In this document: in pieces, positions 33,305 to 41,940 of the stretch
Layout of the letters: each line of letters starts with the position of its first letter
How positions within the stretch are numbered: position 1 is the stretch's first letter
NCBI RefSeq assembly: GCF_008801915.1
Contig: NZ_VZOV01000001.1
Span: 248,001 to 312,000, forward strand
Origin: Cupriavidus gilardii
Lineage (GTDB): Bacteria > Pseudomonadota > Gammaproteobacteria > Burkholderiales > Burkholderiaceae
Length of the DNA: 64,000 nt
Direction of reading: 5' to 3'
Position numbers and translations under genes: made by a program
The notes under the pieces: model-generated
Database searches by the model: none
What the model saw: the letters and a program-made list of their open reading frames with translations, nothing else
Told to the model about the DNA's origin: nothing

Positions 33305-34705
33305 ATGAGGACGATAACGGCGGTCCCGGTGATCGCCTTGCTCGGCGGCCTGACGGCAGGCGTTGCTCACGCCGACGATCCGGCGCCGTCGGCGGCGTGG
33401 ACCGCAATCGAGCCGCGAGCGGAGCCGGGCGACGACCAGGGCGGTGGCCGGCCCGCCGGCGCGTTCGGCAATGTCTGGGCCGTGCAGAGCGCCGCGGAGC
33501 GGGAGGCGAGGGCCATCGCCGATAGCGAGCGCGATGCATCGCCTGCCGCGACATCGCCAATGCCGACGGCACCTGCCGCGCCTGCGCTCCGCCAACCTCG
33601 TGGCGGAGGGGGCGTCGATGTCGGCCGGCTGGCGCTCAGCACGCTGGCGCGGCACGCTGCGCGCGCCATGGGGCAGGACAACGCGCGCGTGCTGGGTCTC
33701 GATGCCATCGCGCCGACCGTCGAAGCGCCGATGGCCCGCGCCGATGCGCCACCGCCGGCGCCCGCGGCGGCGCACGCGCGCACCGTCGCCTTCCAGCCAG
33801 GTTCGGCTGGAGAGGGCAGCGTATCGAGCCGGGACCTGCCCGGCGCGCGCGCCTCGACGCGGCCGCGCCATGCGCAACTGGCGCAGGCGCCGCCGAATAC
33901 GCGGCTGGCATCGGCCTACGACGAGCTGATCGACGAAGTCGCGCGCCGGCACGATGTCGCGCCGCATCTGGTCCGGGCGGTGATCAAGGTCGAATCCAAT
34001 TTCCAGCCGAACGCGCGCTCGCCAAAGGGCGCGGTCGGCCTGATGCAGGTGATGCCCGCGACCGGGCGACGCTTCGGCGCCGCCGATCTGCGCGATCCGC
34101 GCAGCAATCTGAGCGCCGGCACGCAGTATCTGCGCTGGCTGCTGAACCGCTTCGACGAGGACCTGACCCTCGCGCTGGCGGCCTACAACGCCGGCGAGGG
34201 CGCGGTCGAAAAGTACGGCCGCCGCATTCCGCCGTTTGCCGAAACGCAGGGCTACGTCAGCAAGGTGCTGGCGCATCTCGGCCCGGCGGCGGGGACCGAG
34301 GCAGCGTCGTTGCGGGCCATCCCGGCGGCCGGCGGAGAGGTCCGTGGCAACGGTGGTATTGCCGACGTGCGAGCCGCCGGCACGATCGCGAGCCGTGCCG
34401 ACGATGGCGGCGGGGCAAAGGCGGCCCGCACGGCAAGGGCCGGAACCAACGGCACCGTGGCACGCCAGCAGGCCGATGCGGCGCTGCGCACCGTGTCGAA
34501 CTGGCTCGGCGCGGTGCTGACGTCGAGCGCGCGGCCGCCGAGCCGCGCGGCGACGGAGGAGGCGGCGACCGACACGACGGCGACGGACAGGACGGCGACC
34601 GACAGGGCGGCCACGGTACCGGCCATGGCGGCGGATGCGTTCGTCGACGGGTCGACCTGGACGCGCTTGCCGCTTCCGGAGCCAGTACGCAGGGGACCGG
34701 CCTGA
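33305..34705 (+). CDS. Lytic transglycosylase (SLT domain) in the T3SS operon
   Basis: Specialised lytic transglycosylases open peptidoglycan for the assembling apparatus. From ATG 33305 (466 aa) there is a signal peptide ending AHA, then about 180 residues of low-complexity linker. The SLT catalytic domain follows (IDEVARRHDVAPHLVRAVIKVESNFQ with the catalytic glutamate of VESNF, then GAVGLMQVMPATG and LALAAYNAGEGAV). About 160 more disordered alanine/threonine-rich residues end the protein. IagB/IpgF relatives are about 150 residues, so this is three times longer. It lies 44 bases after sctU and its stop overlaps the SpiC-like start. Confidence 0.9.
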   Translation: MRTITAVPVIALLGGLTAGVAHADDPAPSAAWTAIEPRAEPGDDQGGGRPAGAFGNVWAVQSAAEREARAIADSERDASPAATSPMPTAPAAPALRQPRGGGGVDVGRLALSTLARHAARAMGQDNARVLGLDAIAPTVEAPMARADAPPPAPAAAHARTVAFQPGSAGEGSVSSRDLPGARASTRPRHAQLAQAPPNTRLASAYDELIDEVARRHDVAPHLVRAVIKVESNFQPNARSPKGAVGLMQVMPATGRRFGAADLRDPRSNLSAGTQYLRWLLNRFDEDLTLALAAYNAGEGAVEKYGRRIPPFAETQGYVSKVLAHLGPAAGTEAASLRAIPAAGGEVRGNGGIADVRAAGTIASRADDGGGAKAARTARAGTNGTVARQQADAALRTVSNWLGAVLTSSARPPSRAATEEAATDTTATDRTATDRAATVPAMAADAFVDGSTWTRLPLPEPVRRGPA

Positions 34706-35256
34706 TGTCGCTGCTGCAAACCATGCCGCCACCACTGCCACCGCCACCATCGCGCTGCGCCGGCGCGCGGCTTTCAGGTCATGACCGGATCACGCCGTCG
34801 CGGCCCCTACCCGATGATGCATCGATGAACCCGCCGTCCCTTCCCGGCCAGCGCGGCGCCACCGGCTGGCTGCGCAAGCTGATGGATTGTCCCAGCGTCG
34901 CGGTGATCGCCGCCAATGGGCCCACCGCGCAGATCGAGGTCGGCGGTGTGCCGGCCCGCGCGTGGTGGCTCGAGGCGGGACTGTGCGTCGGCCTGCGGCT
35001 TCAGCTCGGCGCCGCACCTGCCGAGGGCTGGCTCGATGACGCGACGCTGTCGCTGGCGGCGACACCGGCCGCAATTGATGACGCGCTGGCGATCGATGGC
35101 CAGGCGTGGCTGCTGTGGCATCGCTACGACCACGACATCGAAGCCAGGCAACTGGAAGAACGGCTTGCGCTGCAACTGGCGCTGGCGCGCCGGCTTTCGG
35201 AGAGCGCGCAGTCCGCAGCGGCCGGACCGGGTTCGGAGATTGGAAGATTGATATGA
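34705..35256 (+). CDS. ssaB: SsaB/SpiC-like T3SS gatekeeper component
   Basis: The gene precedes sctC, sctD and an SsaE-like gene, the place of ssaB (spiC) in SPI-2. The 183-residue product has a proline-rich N terminus of about 40 residues (a second ATG at 34825 would remove it). A core then follows, with VGGVPARAWW and GQAWLLWHRYDHDIEARQLEERLALQLALAR. From memory, Salmonella SpiC has IDGHPARGEI and a similar GWLNGYY...IEIEKHLALTCIL segment. SpiC works with SsaM and SsaL to block effectors before translocon assembly. Similarity is modest and the synteny carries much of the weight. Confidence 0.72.
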   Translation: MSLLQTMPPPLPPPPSRCAGARLSGHDRITPSRPLPDDASMNPPSLPGQRGATGWLRKLMDCPSVAVIAANGPTAQIEVGGVPARAWWLEAGLCVGLRLQLGAAPAEGWLDDATLSLAATPAAIDDALAIDGQAWLLWHRYDHDIEARQLEERLALQLALARRLSESAQSAAAGPGSEIGRLI

Positions 35257-36758
35257 ACGCAATGCAGCTTGGCAAGCTGTCGCTTGTTGCCGCGGCCCTG
35301 GTCCTCGCGCTGAAGGCGCAGGCGGCATCGGGCCCGCTGGGGCTGTCTGGCCCGGAGTTCTCGGTGTCTTCGCGCGGCATGAAGGTCGCCGCGCTGTTGC
35401 GCGATCTCGGCGCCAACTATGGCGTGCCGGTGATCGTCAGCCCGGACGTCAACGATACCTTCGTCGGCACGCTCGAAGGCCGCCAGCCGGAGCGGCTGCT
35501 CGACCAGCTGGCGCAGCTGTACAACCTCGCCTGGTATTTCGACGGCCGCGTGCTCTATGCCTACAAGGCCGGCGAGGTTCGAACCGAAGTCGTCACGCCG
35601 TCCTATCTCGATGCGAACGAGCTGGCGCAGTATCTGCGCGAGGCCGGCGTGTTCAAGGGCGGTACCTGCTCGGTGCGGCCGGTCAGCAATTTCAATGCGG
35701 TCGAGGTGTTCGGCGTGCCGGTCTGCGTGCAGCGGATCGGCAAGCTGGCCAAGGACCTCGACGAGAAGACGCTGAATCAGACGCAGAACAAGGAGGTCGT
35801 GCAGGTCTTTCCGCTGCGCTATGCCTCGGCCGTCGACGGCGCCTACACCTACCGCGACCAGCAGGTCGTGATTCCGGGCGTGGTCACCGAGCTGCGCGAA
35901 ATGGTCCGCAGCCGTGCGATCCCGGCACCGACCGAAAGTGGGCAGGTGGTGCCGCCGGCCGGCACGCAGCCGACCTTCTCGGCCGACGCGCGCAACAACG
36001 CGGTGATCGTGCGCGACCGCAAGGCCAATATCCCGCTGTACGCCGAGCTGATCCGGCAGCTCGATCAGCGGCCGCGGCAGATCGAGATTTCGGTGGCGAT
36101 CATCGACGTGGACGCGGCGGACATGCGGGAGCTTGGCCTCGATATCGGCGGCAGCGTCGGCCTGGGCAAGTCGCGCATCAGCTTCAATGCCGGCAATGCC
36201 GCGGCCGCCGATGGCACCTTCTCGACGGTGCTGAGCAACACCGCCGACTTCTTCGTCCGCATCAATGCGCTGGAGCAGAACTCCAAGGCCAAGGTGCTGT
36301 CGCGGCCGTCGGTGGTCACGCTGAACAACGTGCAGGCGGTGCTAGACCGCAACATCACCTTCTACACCAAGCTGCAGGGCAACAAGGTCGCCGAGCTGGC
36401 CTCGGTCGCGGCCGGCTCGCTGCTGCGCGTGACCCCACGTCTGATCGACATGCAAGGCGAGCAGGAGGTAATGCTGACGCTCGATATCCAGGACGGCCGG
36501 CAGGAGCCGCCGGCCAACAACATCGAGCAGCTGCCGCAGGTGCGCAATTCCGGCATTGCCACGCAGGCGATCCTGCGGCCGGGCCAGAGCCTGCTGCTGG
36601 GCGGCTTCGTCGAGGAAAAGCAGCGCCAGGGCCAACGCAAGATTCCGTTGCTGGGCGACCTGCCGCTGGTCGGCGGCCTGTTCCGCAACGAGACCCGGGA
36701 GAACCTGAGCGTCGTGCGGCTGTTCCTGATCAAGGCGGAACCGCACGCCCTCAACTGA
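35253..36758 (+). CDS. sctC: T3SS outer-membrane secretin
   Basis: This 501-residue protein forms the outer-membrane ring. A signal peptide (LVAAALVLALKAQAA) ends near residue 25. The N0/N1 domains start with FSVSSRGMKVAALLRDLGANYGVPVIVS, and the secretin core carries VIVRDRKANIPLYAELIRQLDQRPRQIEI, LSRPSVVTLNNVQAVLD and the C-terminal GQSLLLGGFVEE and IPLLGDLPLVGGLF motifs. A separate pilotin gene was not seen in the window. The start overlaps the preceding stop (ATATGA). Confidence 0.96.
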   Translation: MNAMQLGKLSLVAAALVLALKAQAASGPLGLSGPEFSVSSRGMKVAALLRDLGANYGVPVIVSPDVNDTFVGTLEGRQPERLLDQLAQLYNLAWYFDGRVLYAYKAGEVRTEVVTPSYLDANELAQYLREAGVFKGGTCSVRPVSNFNAVEVFGVPVCVQRIGKLAKDLDEKTLNQTQNKEVVQVFPLRYASAVDGAYTYRDQQVVIPGVVTELREMVRSRAIPAPTESGQVVPPAGTQPTFSADARNNAVIVRDRKANIPLYAELIRQLDQRPRQIEISVAIIDVDAADMRELGLDIGGSVGLGKSRISFNAGNAAAADGTFSTVLSNTADFFVRINALEQNSKAKVLSRPSVVTLNNVQAVLDRNITFYTKLQGNKVAELASVAAGSLLRVTPRLIDMQGEQEVMLTLDIQDGRQEPPANNIEQLPQVRNSGIATQAILRPGQSLLLGGFVEEKQRQGQRKIPLLGDLPLVGGLFRNETRENLSVVRLFLIKAEPHALN

Positions 36759-36765
36759 AGTGGTC

Positions 36766-37989
36766 ATGAAATACCGATACCAGATCAAGATCCTCAGCGG
36801 ACCGCTGGCCGGACGGCGGCTGCGCTTGCCCGAGGGCGAATTCACGATCGGCGGCGCCGACCCCGACCTCGACGCGATGCTCGAGGGCGGTGGCCGTGCG
36901 GTGCTCGACTGCACCGAACAGGGCGTGCTGCTGCGCACCGAGGTACCCGTATGGATAGAAGGCGTGCCCACCCGGCCGGAAGAGTCGCCGTTGCCGCTGG
37001 AAAAGGTCGTCGACATCGGCGGCCTTGCGCTGCTGCTCGGCGATGCCGAGCGGACGCTGCCCGATCGCAAGGTGCCGCCACGGCGGGATGGGCGCCGCGG
37101 CATGGTGTCGACCGTGCTGGCCTATGCCGGTCTGGTGCTGCTGATGTCCGGCAGCGCAGGCGCGGCGATCTGGGCCTACGGGATGCTGCAGCCGGACAGC
37201 GCCGTGGTCGATCGCGACGAGTGGCTGGCCGAATGGCGCAAGCGCGCGCGGCAGCAGGGCATTGACGTCGCCACCCAGCAGGACGGGCTGACGGTGCTCG
37301 GCGGCAGTTGCCTGGATTCGAATGCGCGCAACGCGCTGGTCGACAAGCTGCGCGAGCACGGCAAGCCGTATCGCGACAACACCTTGTGCCAGGACGAACT
37401 GGTGCGCAACGTGCAGGCAGTGCTGAACCTGCATGGCTTCGGCGAGGCCCGCGCGCGTCCCGGCCCGGCGGGCGGCACGGTGGTCATCCAGGGCACGATC
37501 CACGCCGACGCGCGCTGGCGCCGGGCGGTGTCGATGCTGTCGTCGATGCAGGGCCTGCAGCGGTGGTCGGTCGAGGACCCGGTCGGCACCAGCGTCAAGA
37601 CGCTGATCGGCATGCTGCGCGATGCGGGGCTGATCGGCCGGCTCAGCGTCGCGCGGGAGAAGGACCTGATCCTGATCACCGGCGTGCTCGACGAGGGCGG
37701 ACAGCGCAGCCTGTCCGCGGTCACGCACACGTTCGCCGGCTCCTACCCCGACGCGCCCAAGGTCATCTTCCAGAACATCCCGACCCGGTCGATCCAGACC
37801 GGCATCTTCCCCGCGCCGGTGGTCAGCTTCGGCGGCAGCGGCGAGCTGGCCTTTCTTGATCTGGCCAACGGCACGCGGCTGAAGACCGGCAGCCGGCTGC
37901 CGGCCGGCCACGTGATCGTGCATCTGGACCGCAACGGCATCGACCTCGAGCGCGAGGGCGAGCTGATGCATCTACCGCTGGAGCTTTGA
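36766..37989 (+). CDS. sctD: T3SS inner-membrane ring protein
   Basis: The 407-residue protein has a cytoplasmic forkhead-associated-like domain (KILSGPLAGRRLRLPEGEFTIGG and VPVWIEG), one membrane helix at about residues 110-135, and a large periplasmic part with repeated ring-building motifs (GLTVLGGSCLDSNARNALVDKL and further on). This is the SctD/SsaD plan. ATG 36766 is preferred to the GTG at 36760. It lies seven bases after sctC. Confidence 0.93.
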   Translation: MKYRYQIKILSGPLAGRRLRLPEGEFTIGGADPDLDAMLEGGGRAVLDCTEQGVLLRTEVPVWIEGVPTRPEESPLPLEKVVDIGGLALLLGDAERTLPDRKVPPRRDGRRGMVSTVLAYAGLVLLMSGSAGAAIWAYGMLQPDSAVVDRDEWLAEWRKRARQQGIDVATQQDGLTVLGGSCLDSNARNALVDKLREHGKPYRDNTLCQDELVRNVQAVLNLHGFGEARARPGPAGGTVVIQGTIHADARWRRAVSMLSSMQGLQRWSVEDPVGTSVKTLIGMLRDAGLIGRLSVAREKDLILITGVLDEGGQRSLSAVTHTFAGSYPDAPKVIFQNIPTRSIQTGIFPAPVVSFGGSGELAFLDLANGTRLKTGSRLPAGHVIVHLDRNGIDLEREGELMHLPLEL

Positions 37990-38246
37990 TGGAACCCACC
38001 CAGACCGCCACCCCCGCCGTCTACGGCACCAGCATCGAAGGCCGTCTTGCCGAGGACCGCGACGGCGCGCTGCGCAAGCGGCTGCGCGCCGAACTGGCGC
38101 GCGCACGCCGGGCCATCGACGCGCAGCTGCTTGAGCCGCAGACGCCGGAGGCCTTCGCCAGGCTGACCGCGCTGCGCGAGCTATGTGCGGCAGGGACACG
38201 CACGATCGACAAGATCTGGCGCCGCCTCGCGGAAACGCAAGCGTAG
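37989..38246 (+). CDS. ssaE: SsaE/YscE-like T3SS co-chaperone
   Basis: This 85-residue helical protein has a long arginine/alanine helix (ALRKRLRAELARARRAIDAQL), then LTALRELCAAGTRTIDKIWRRL. This pattern is typical of the YseE/SsaE group that, with a YscG-like partner, keeps the needle protein soluble. The position after sctD and before the translocon genes equals ssaE in SPI-2. Its ATG shares one base with the sctD stop. It is the last gene of the apparatus operon. Confidence 0.8.
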   Translation: MEPTQTATPAVYGTSIEGRLAEDRDGALRKRLRAELARARRAIDAQLLEPQTPEAFARLTALRELCAAGTRTIDKIWRRLAETQA

Positions 38247-38271
38247 GCGGCGCGTCGGGCTGGCGCGCTTG

Positions 38272-38319
38272 GCGGCCAATTTCGCGGCCAATTTCGCGGC
38301 CAATTCGGCGGCCAATTCG
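38272..38319. repeat. 12-bp tandem repeat before the translocon operon
   Basis: Four consecutive 12-base units, two GCGGCCAATTTC and two GCGGCCAATTCG, lie 25 bases after the SsaE-like stop. The next gene starts at 38453. The bases from about 38340 to 38450 are richer in A and T than their surroundings and probably contain the translocon promoter, though no standard -35/-10 pair stands out. Confidence 0.85.
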
Positions 38320-38452
38320 GCAACGCAGTCGGCGACGATTTGGCGCAATACCCGAACGCAAACCAAATGCTTTAGCACCCCGGATTTTTCAATAGATTCA
38401 TGAAGCCTTGATCCGTAGAGTCACCACAACGGGCTTCGAATGGAGAAGCAAG

Positions 38453-38854
38453 ATGGAAGAAGAGCAATTGTGGAAGCAGGCCGTGGAAACCCTCGAACGT
38501 CTGCGCGCGACGCTGCAAAAGGAAATGAACGACTGGGCCGAAATCGAACGGCGCATCGACGATCTGCAGCTGCGGGCGACCAGGGATCCGAAGGCCGCGC
38601 AAGAGCTGGCCGCGCTGGCCGCCTTCCTGGAAGCGAGCCGCAACAACGGCGACGACATCCAGGGCCGGATGGAGCAGCTGCAGGCCATGATCAAGGAAAT
38701 GAACCTGCGCGCCGCGCAGGACCGCCGCGAAATCGAACGCTACAAGCAAAAGGTGTTCGGTGCGGGGGGTGATGAACAACAAACCGCTCCGGTGCCGCCT
38801 CGCGCCGAGAGCACGGCGGAAAAGCCCAAGAAGCGCGTGCGCCGTTTTGCATGA
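38453..38854 (+). CDS. sseA: SseA-like translocon chaperone, coiled coil
   Basis: The 133-residue protein is highly charged and almost wholly helical, with heptad patterns through EQLWKQAVETLERLRATLQK and MEQLQAMIKEMNLRAAQDRR, and a basic tail ending KKRVRRFA. It sits directly before the SseB-like filament gene, as sseA does in SPI-2 and cesAB in the LEE; those proteins are small coiled-coil chaperones of SseB/EspA and SseD/EspB. Direct sequence similarity is weak, so the name depends on context. ATG 38453 follows GGAGAAGC; an upstream ATG at 38408 is less likely. Confidence 0.65.
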   Translation: MEEEQLWKQAVETLERLRATLQKEMNDWAEIERRIDDLQLRATRDPKAAQELAALAAFLEASRNNGDDIQGRMEQLQAMIKEMNLRAAQDRREIERYKQKVFGAGGDEQQTAPVPPRAESTAEKPKKRVRRFA

Positions 38855-38901
38855 CGAGGCAGTCCTGTCTTGAATCCTGAATATTGAATTGGAGTAGAAA
38901 A

Positions 38902-39525
38902 ATGCCTGGACAAATACAAACGCGGCCCAATCCGGAGCTGCTGCTGCAAACCGACGCGCCTGCCAAGGAAGTGCCCCTGACGACCGCCGATCCCGCGCCG
39001 TTTGCCGGCGGCCTGCTGGTGCCGCGCAACTACGACACCAAGCCGGTCACCGATTCCGCGTGCTTCGCGATGATGTTCCAGGCGATCGAGAACCAGCGAC
39101 TCGAAGTCGGCTCGCGCATGGACGAGTACAAGTGGAACAACGAAATGGCGCGCGCGATCGAGAGGCTGAAGAATGCGACCCAGATCGCGATCGACAAGGA
39201 CATCGGTTCCGATCCGAACAAGACCACCACGCTGCCGAGCGATGTCGCCCGCTACATGTGGGACAACAACCTGCAGATCGACGGCGTCTTTCCCCGCAAA
39301 TACGCAAGTTTCGAGGAATTCGCGAGTCAGAAATACTCGGCCGCCCAGTTGCGCACTGCCATCGGCAGCCTGGATATCAAGAAGACCGAGTACACCGACA
39401 TGAACAGCCAGTACATGCAGCAGACCAATATTGCGCTGAGCCTGCTGCAGGTGGTCCAGCAACTGCTGACGTCGCTGATCGACATGGTCAAGCGCATCAA
39501 GGAACAGATCACGTCGAAGGTCTGA
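38902..39525 (+). CDS. sseB: T3SS translocation filament protein, SseB/EspA family
   Basis: This 207-residue protein should form the filament or tip that extends the needle to the host membrane. Relatedness to Salmonella SseB is visible in LPSDVARYMWDNNLQIDGV here versus, from memory, VPEDVIKYMRDNGILIDGM, and in the C-terminal coiled coil with NSQYMQQTNIALSLLQVVQQ. There is no signal peptide, as expected for a type III substrate. A GGAGTAG site lies before ATG 38902. It follows its probable chaperone gene by 47 bases. Confidence 0.87.
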   Translation: MPGQIQTRPNPELLLQTDAPAKEVPLTTADPAPFAGGLLVPRNYDTKPVTDSACFAMMFQAIENQRLEVGSRMDEYKWNNEMARAIERLKNATQIAIDKDIGSDPNKTTTLPSDVARYMWDNNLQIDGVFPRKYASFEEFASQKYSAAQLRTAIGSLDIKKTEYTDMNSQYMQQTNIALSLLQVVQQLLTSLIDMVKRIKEQITSKV

Positions 39526-39549
39526 TCGCGCAAGCCAGGGGAGAGCACC

Positions 39550-40242
39550 GTGCAAAGCGTGCTGAAGCAGACAAGCCCATCCGCAGCGGCGTCGGTTGCC
39601 AAGACCGGCCTCGTCGACGGCGATCGCGATCCGGCGCCTGACGAGCCGATCGCAGCGATCGAGCCAAGCGAGCCGAACGAGCCGAACGAGCCGGACGAGC
39701 CGGACGAGCCGGACGAGCCGGACGAGCCGGACGACCAGATCGCGGCCCGGCAGGGCGTCGAGCGCTATTTCGCCGAGGGCGGAAGCCTGCGCGCATTGTT
39801 CGGGCTCGATGCCGCCGCGCTCGAGGTCCTGTACACGTACGCCTGCCAGCGGTACGAGGCGAACGATCACGAGGGCGCGCGGCAGCTCTTCCTTGCGCTG
39901 GCGGCGATCGACCCGCATGGCTACGACTACTGGCTGTCGCTGGGGCTGAGCCTGCAGAAGCTGCATCGGCACGACGAGGCGATCTACTGCTTCACGCGCT
40001 GCGCACAACTGCGCATGTGGGAGCCGAAGCCGCCCTATCTGGCCGGCATCAGCCTGCAGCTATGCGGCGAGTACCAAAGAGCGGCGCAAGCCTATTCGGC
40101 CGCGATCGGTTGGTGCGGGGAACAAAAGCCATACCAGGAACTGCGCGGTCTCGCCGAACAATCGTTGCGGTCGCTGCAGGCATTGCAGCCTGCAACGGCC
40201 CTGACGGCCGAGGACGCACGCATGGAGGGAGGAAAGCAATGA
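39550..40242 (+). CDS. sscA: SscA/SycD-type translocator chaperone with EPDEPD repeat insert
   Basis: The C-terminal 170 residues match tetratricopeptide chaperones of the SycD/LcrH/SscA group: LYTYACQRYEANDHEGARQLF, YDYWLSLGLSLQKLHRHDEAI and CFTRCAQLRMWEPKPPYLAG. They hold the hydrophobic translocators. From GTG 39550, with AGGGGAG in front, the protein has 230 residues, about 60 more than relatives. The extra N terminus contains eight EP(S/N/D) tripeptide units. It precedes the SseC gene and overlaps it by four bases, as in SPI-2. Confidence 0.88.
   Translation: MQSVLKQTSPSAAASVAKTGLVDGDRDPAPDEPIAAIEPSEPNEPNEPDEPDEPDEPDEPDDQIAARQGVERYFAEGGSLRALFGLDAAALEVLYTYACQRYEANDHEGARQLFLALAAIDPHGYDYWLSLGLSLQKLHRHDEAIYCFTRCAQLRMWEPKPPYLAGISLQLCGEYQRAAQAYSAAIGWCGEQKPYQELRGLAEQSLRSLQALQPATALTAEDARMEGGKQ
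39661..39732. repeat. 9-bp in-frame repeat in sscA
   Basis: Eight consecutive 9-base units: GAGCCAAGC, GAGCCGAAC twice, then GAGCCGGAC five times. They code for EPS, EPN and EPD tripeptides, so unit gain or loss keeps the frame. Confidence 0.95.
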
Positions 40243-41831
40243 TCGGTGCCAATGCACTACAGCCCATCGGGCTGGTTCCCGGCGGGGAGAGGCGGGAACG
40301 CCTCGATACGCAGTGGGAGGCGAGCGGACCCGGCCGGACCGGCCCGGTCGGCGGCAGTACGGCCACGCGCGTCACCATGCCGGTGGCTTCGGGGCCGGCG
40401 GTCGGGGAGGCCGATCAGGCCGACGAGGTCGCTCGAGCCGCGGCCCTTGCCGCTTCGCTGTTGAAGCCACCGCCGCCGGCGCTGCGGGAGGTTGACCGGC
40501 GAACCGCCGAGCGCGCCTGGGACAGCGTCATGGATGTGTTGTCCGGCGCGTTCCGTGCCGCGAAGGCGGCTTCGAAGCAGGACGAACAGGGAGTGCAACT
40601 GGCGCTGAACGAGCTCGGTAGCGCGACCGAATCGATGCACGCGTTCTATCGGCGCGCGCTGAATCCCGAGGCGGTGCTGATGGAACTGCAGGTCGAGAGC
40701 GGCATCTTCACGGCCGAAATGATGAAGGCCAACCTCGACCACACGCTGGCGCTGCGCAAGGAAGAAATGGCGGCGATCGAAGAGAAGCAACGCAAGGAGC
40801 AGGAGGCCGCCGAGAAGCAGAAGCAGATGCAGCAGAAGGCGGGCAAGGGGCAGGTCCTCGGCCTGGTGCTGAACTGGGCCATGGCCGCCGCGCAGGTCGT
40901 GACCGGCGCGTTGAAGATCGCCACCGGGCAGCCCCAGGGCGCCATCGACCTCGCGGCCGGCCTGGTGGGATTGGCGAAATGCACGCTGCAGACCATCGAG
41001 ATGGCTCACCCCGAACTCGCCGGCAAGCTTCGCCACCATATCGACGAACTGGCGAAATGGGAAATGGGCTTGAGCGTGGTGGCCGGCCTCGCCAGCGTGG
41101 TCTCGGTGGCGAGGATCGCCAAGGCGGCCAACGCGATCCTCGGCACGGCAGCCGGCGAGCTGCTGACCACCGGCGTGGAGCAGGGTGGCAAGCGAATCAG
41201 TTCGGTCGGCGTGACGCTGGTCAATGCGATGGAGAAGGGCGGTGACGCCGCCGAGGCCGCTTCGCAGCTGGTCAAGAACATCGCCCAGACCCTGGTCGAC
41301 GATGTCGCCGTGCAGCTGCGCAGTTCGCTGCGGGTTGCCGGCGGCAGCCAGAAGCTGGCGGAGGCGTTCGCCAGGTCGTTCACCAACGAGGCGGTGCAGA
41401 AATTGGTCGAGCAGTCGCTGTGGCAGGCTGCCCGGCAGATGCGCGGACTGACCACCGAGGTCATCCAGTCGACCTTCATCGACCAGGTCAAGAAGCAGCT
41501 GACGCTGGCGTCGATGCGTGCGGCGGTCAATTTCACGGCCGCGCTGGAGGCGGCGTCGACGACGGCGCGGGTGGTCGCACCGGCGGCGCAGCAGATCACC
41601 GTCAATGCGCTGCGCATCGAGGGCGCCAACAACAAGGAAGAGATCGAACGCGTGATGATCCACGCGATGATGCTGCAGTTCCTGATCGACTTGATCGGCC
41701 GGCAGATCAAGGAGAACAAGAACGCGCTCGAACGGATCACCCAGGACCATATCGACAATACCGAGAACATCACCAACGCAATCGGCGAGGTTCGCGACGT
41801 GGCACTGCAGGCGGTGACCGCCGGCGTTTGA
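40239..41831 (+). CDS. sseC: T3SS large translocator, SseC/EspD/YopB family
   Basis: SseC-type proteins insert in the host membrane and form the pore with SseD. ATG 40239 overlaps the chaperone stop, giving 530 residues. A helical N-terminal domain ends in a charged coiled coil (AAIEEKQRKEQEAAEKQKQMQQK), followed by two hydrophobic stretches (VLGLVLNWAMAAAQVV to LAAGLVGLAK, and LSVVAGLASVVSVARIAKAA). A long C-terminal helical domain ends with ALERITQDHIDNTENI. This matches the YopB/SseC layout and its position after the chaperone gene. Confidence 0.9.
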   Translation: MIGANALQPIGLVPGGERRERLDTQWEASGPGRTGPVGGSTATRVTMPVASGPAVGEADQADEVARAAALAASLLKPPPPALREVDRRTAERAWDSVMDVLSGAFRAAKAASKQDEQGVQLALNELGSATESMHAFYRRALNPEAVLMELQVESGIFTAEMMKANLDHTLALRKEEMAAIEEKQRKEQEAAEKQKQMQQKAGKGQVLGLVLNWAMAAAQVVTGALKIATGQPQGAIDLAAGLVGLAKCTLQTIEMAHPELAGKLRHHIDELAKWEMGLSVVAGLASVVSVARIAKAANAILGTAAGELLTTGVEQGGKRISSVGVTLVNAMEKGGDAAEAASQLVKNIAQTLVDDVAVQLRSSLRVAGGSQKLAEAFARSFTNEAVQKLVEQSLWQAARQMRGLTTEVIQSTFIDQVKKQLTLASMRAAVNFTAALEAASTTARVVAPAAQQITVNALRIEGANNKEEIERVMIHAMMLQFLIDLIGRQIKENKNALERITQDHIDNTENITNAIGEVRDVALQAVTAGV

Positions 41832-41940
41832 TTGCCAACAGTCGTTCCTTTTTGAAGAAGCGGGCGGTGACGCGGCATCGGCGGGTCGCCGCCGCCGATA
41901 TCGCGCAAGCGATTTCATTGATTTCACAGGAGCAGCAACG

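Noticed and set aside
38272..38319. Possible CRISPR array
   Set aside because: Units are 12 bases and directly abutting with no spacers. The same objection applies to the 29-bp, 9-bp and 8-bp arrays; no cas genes are present.
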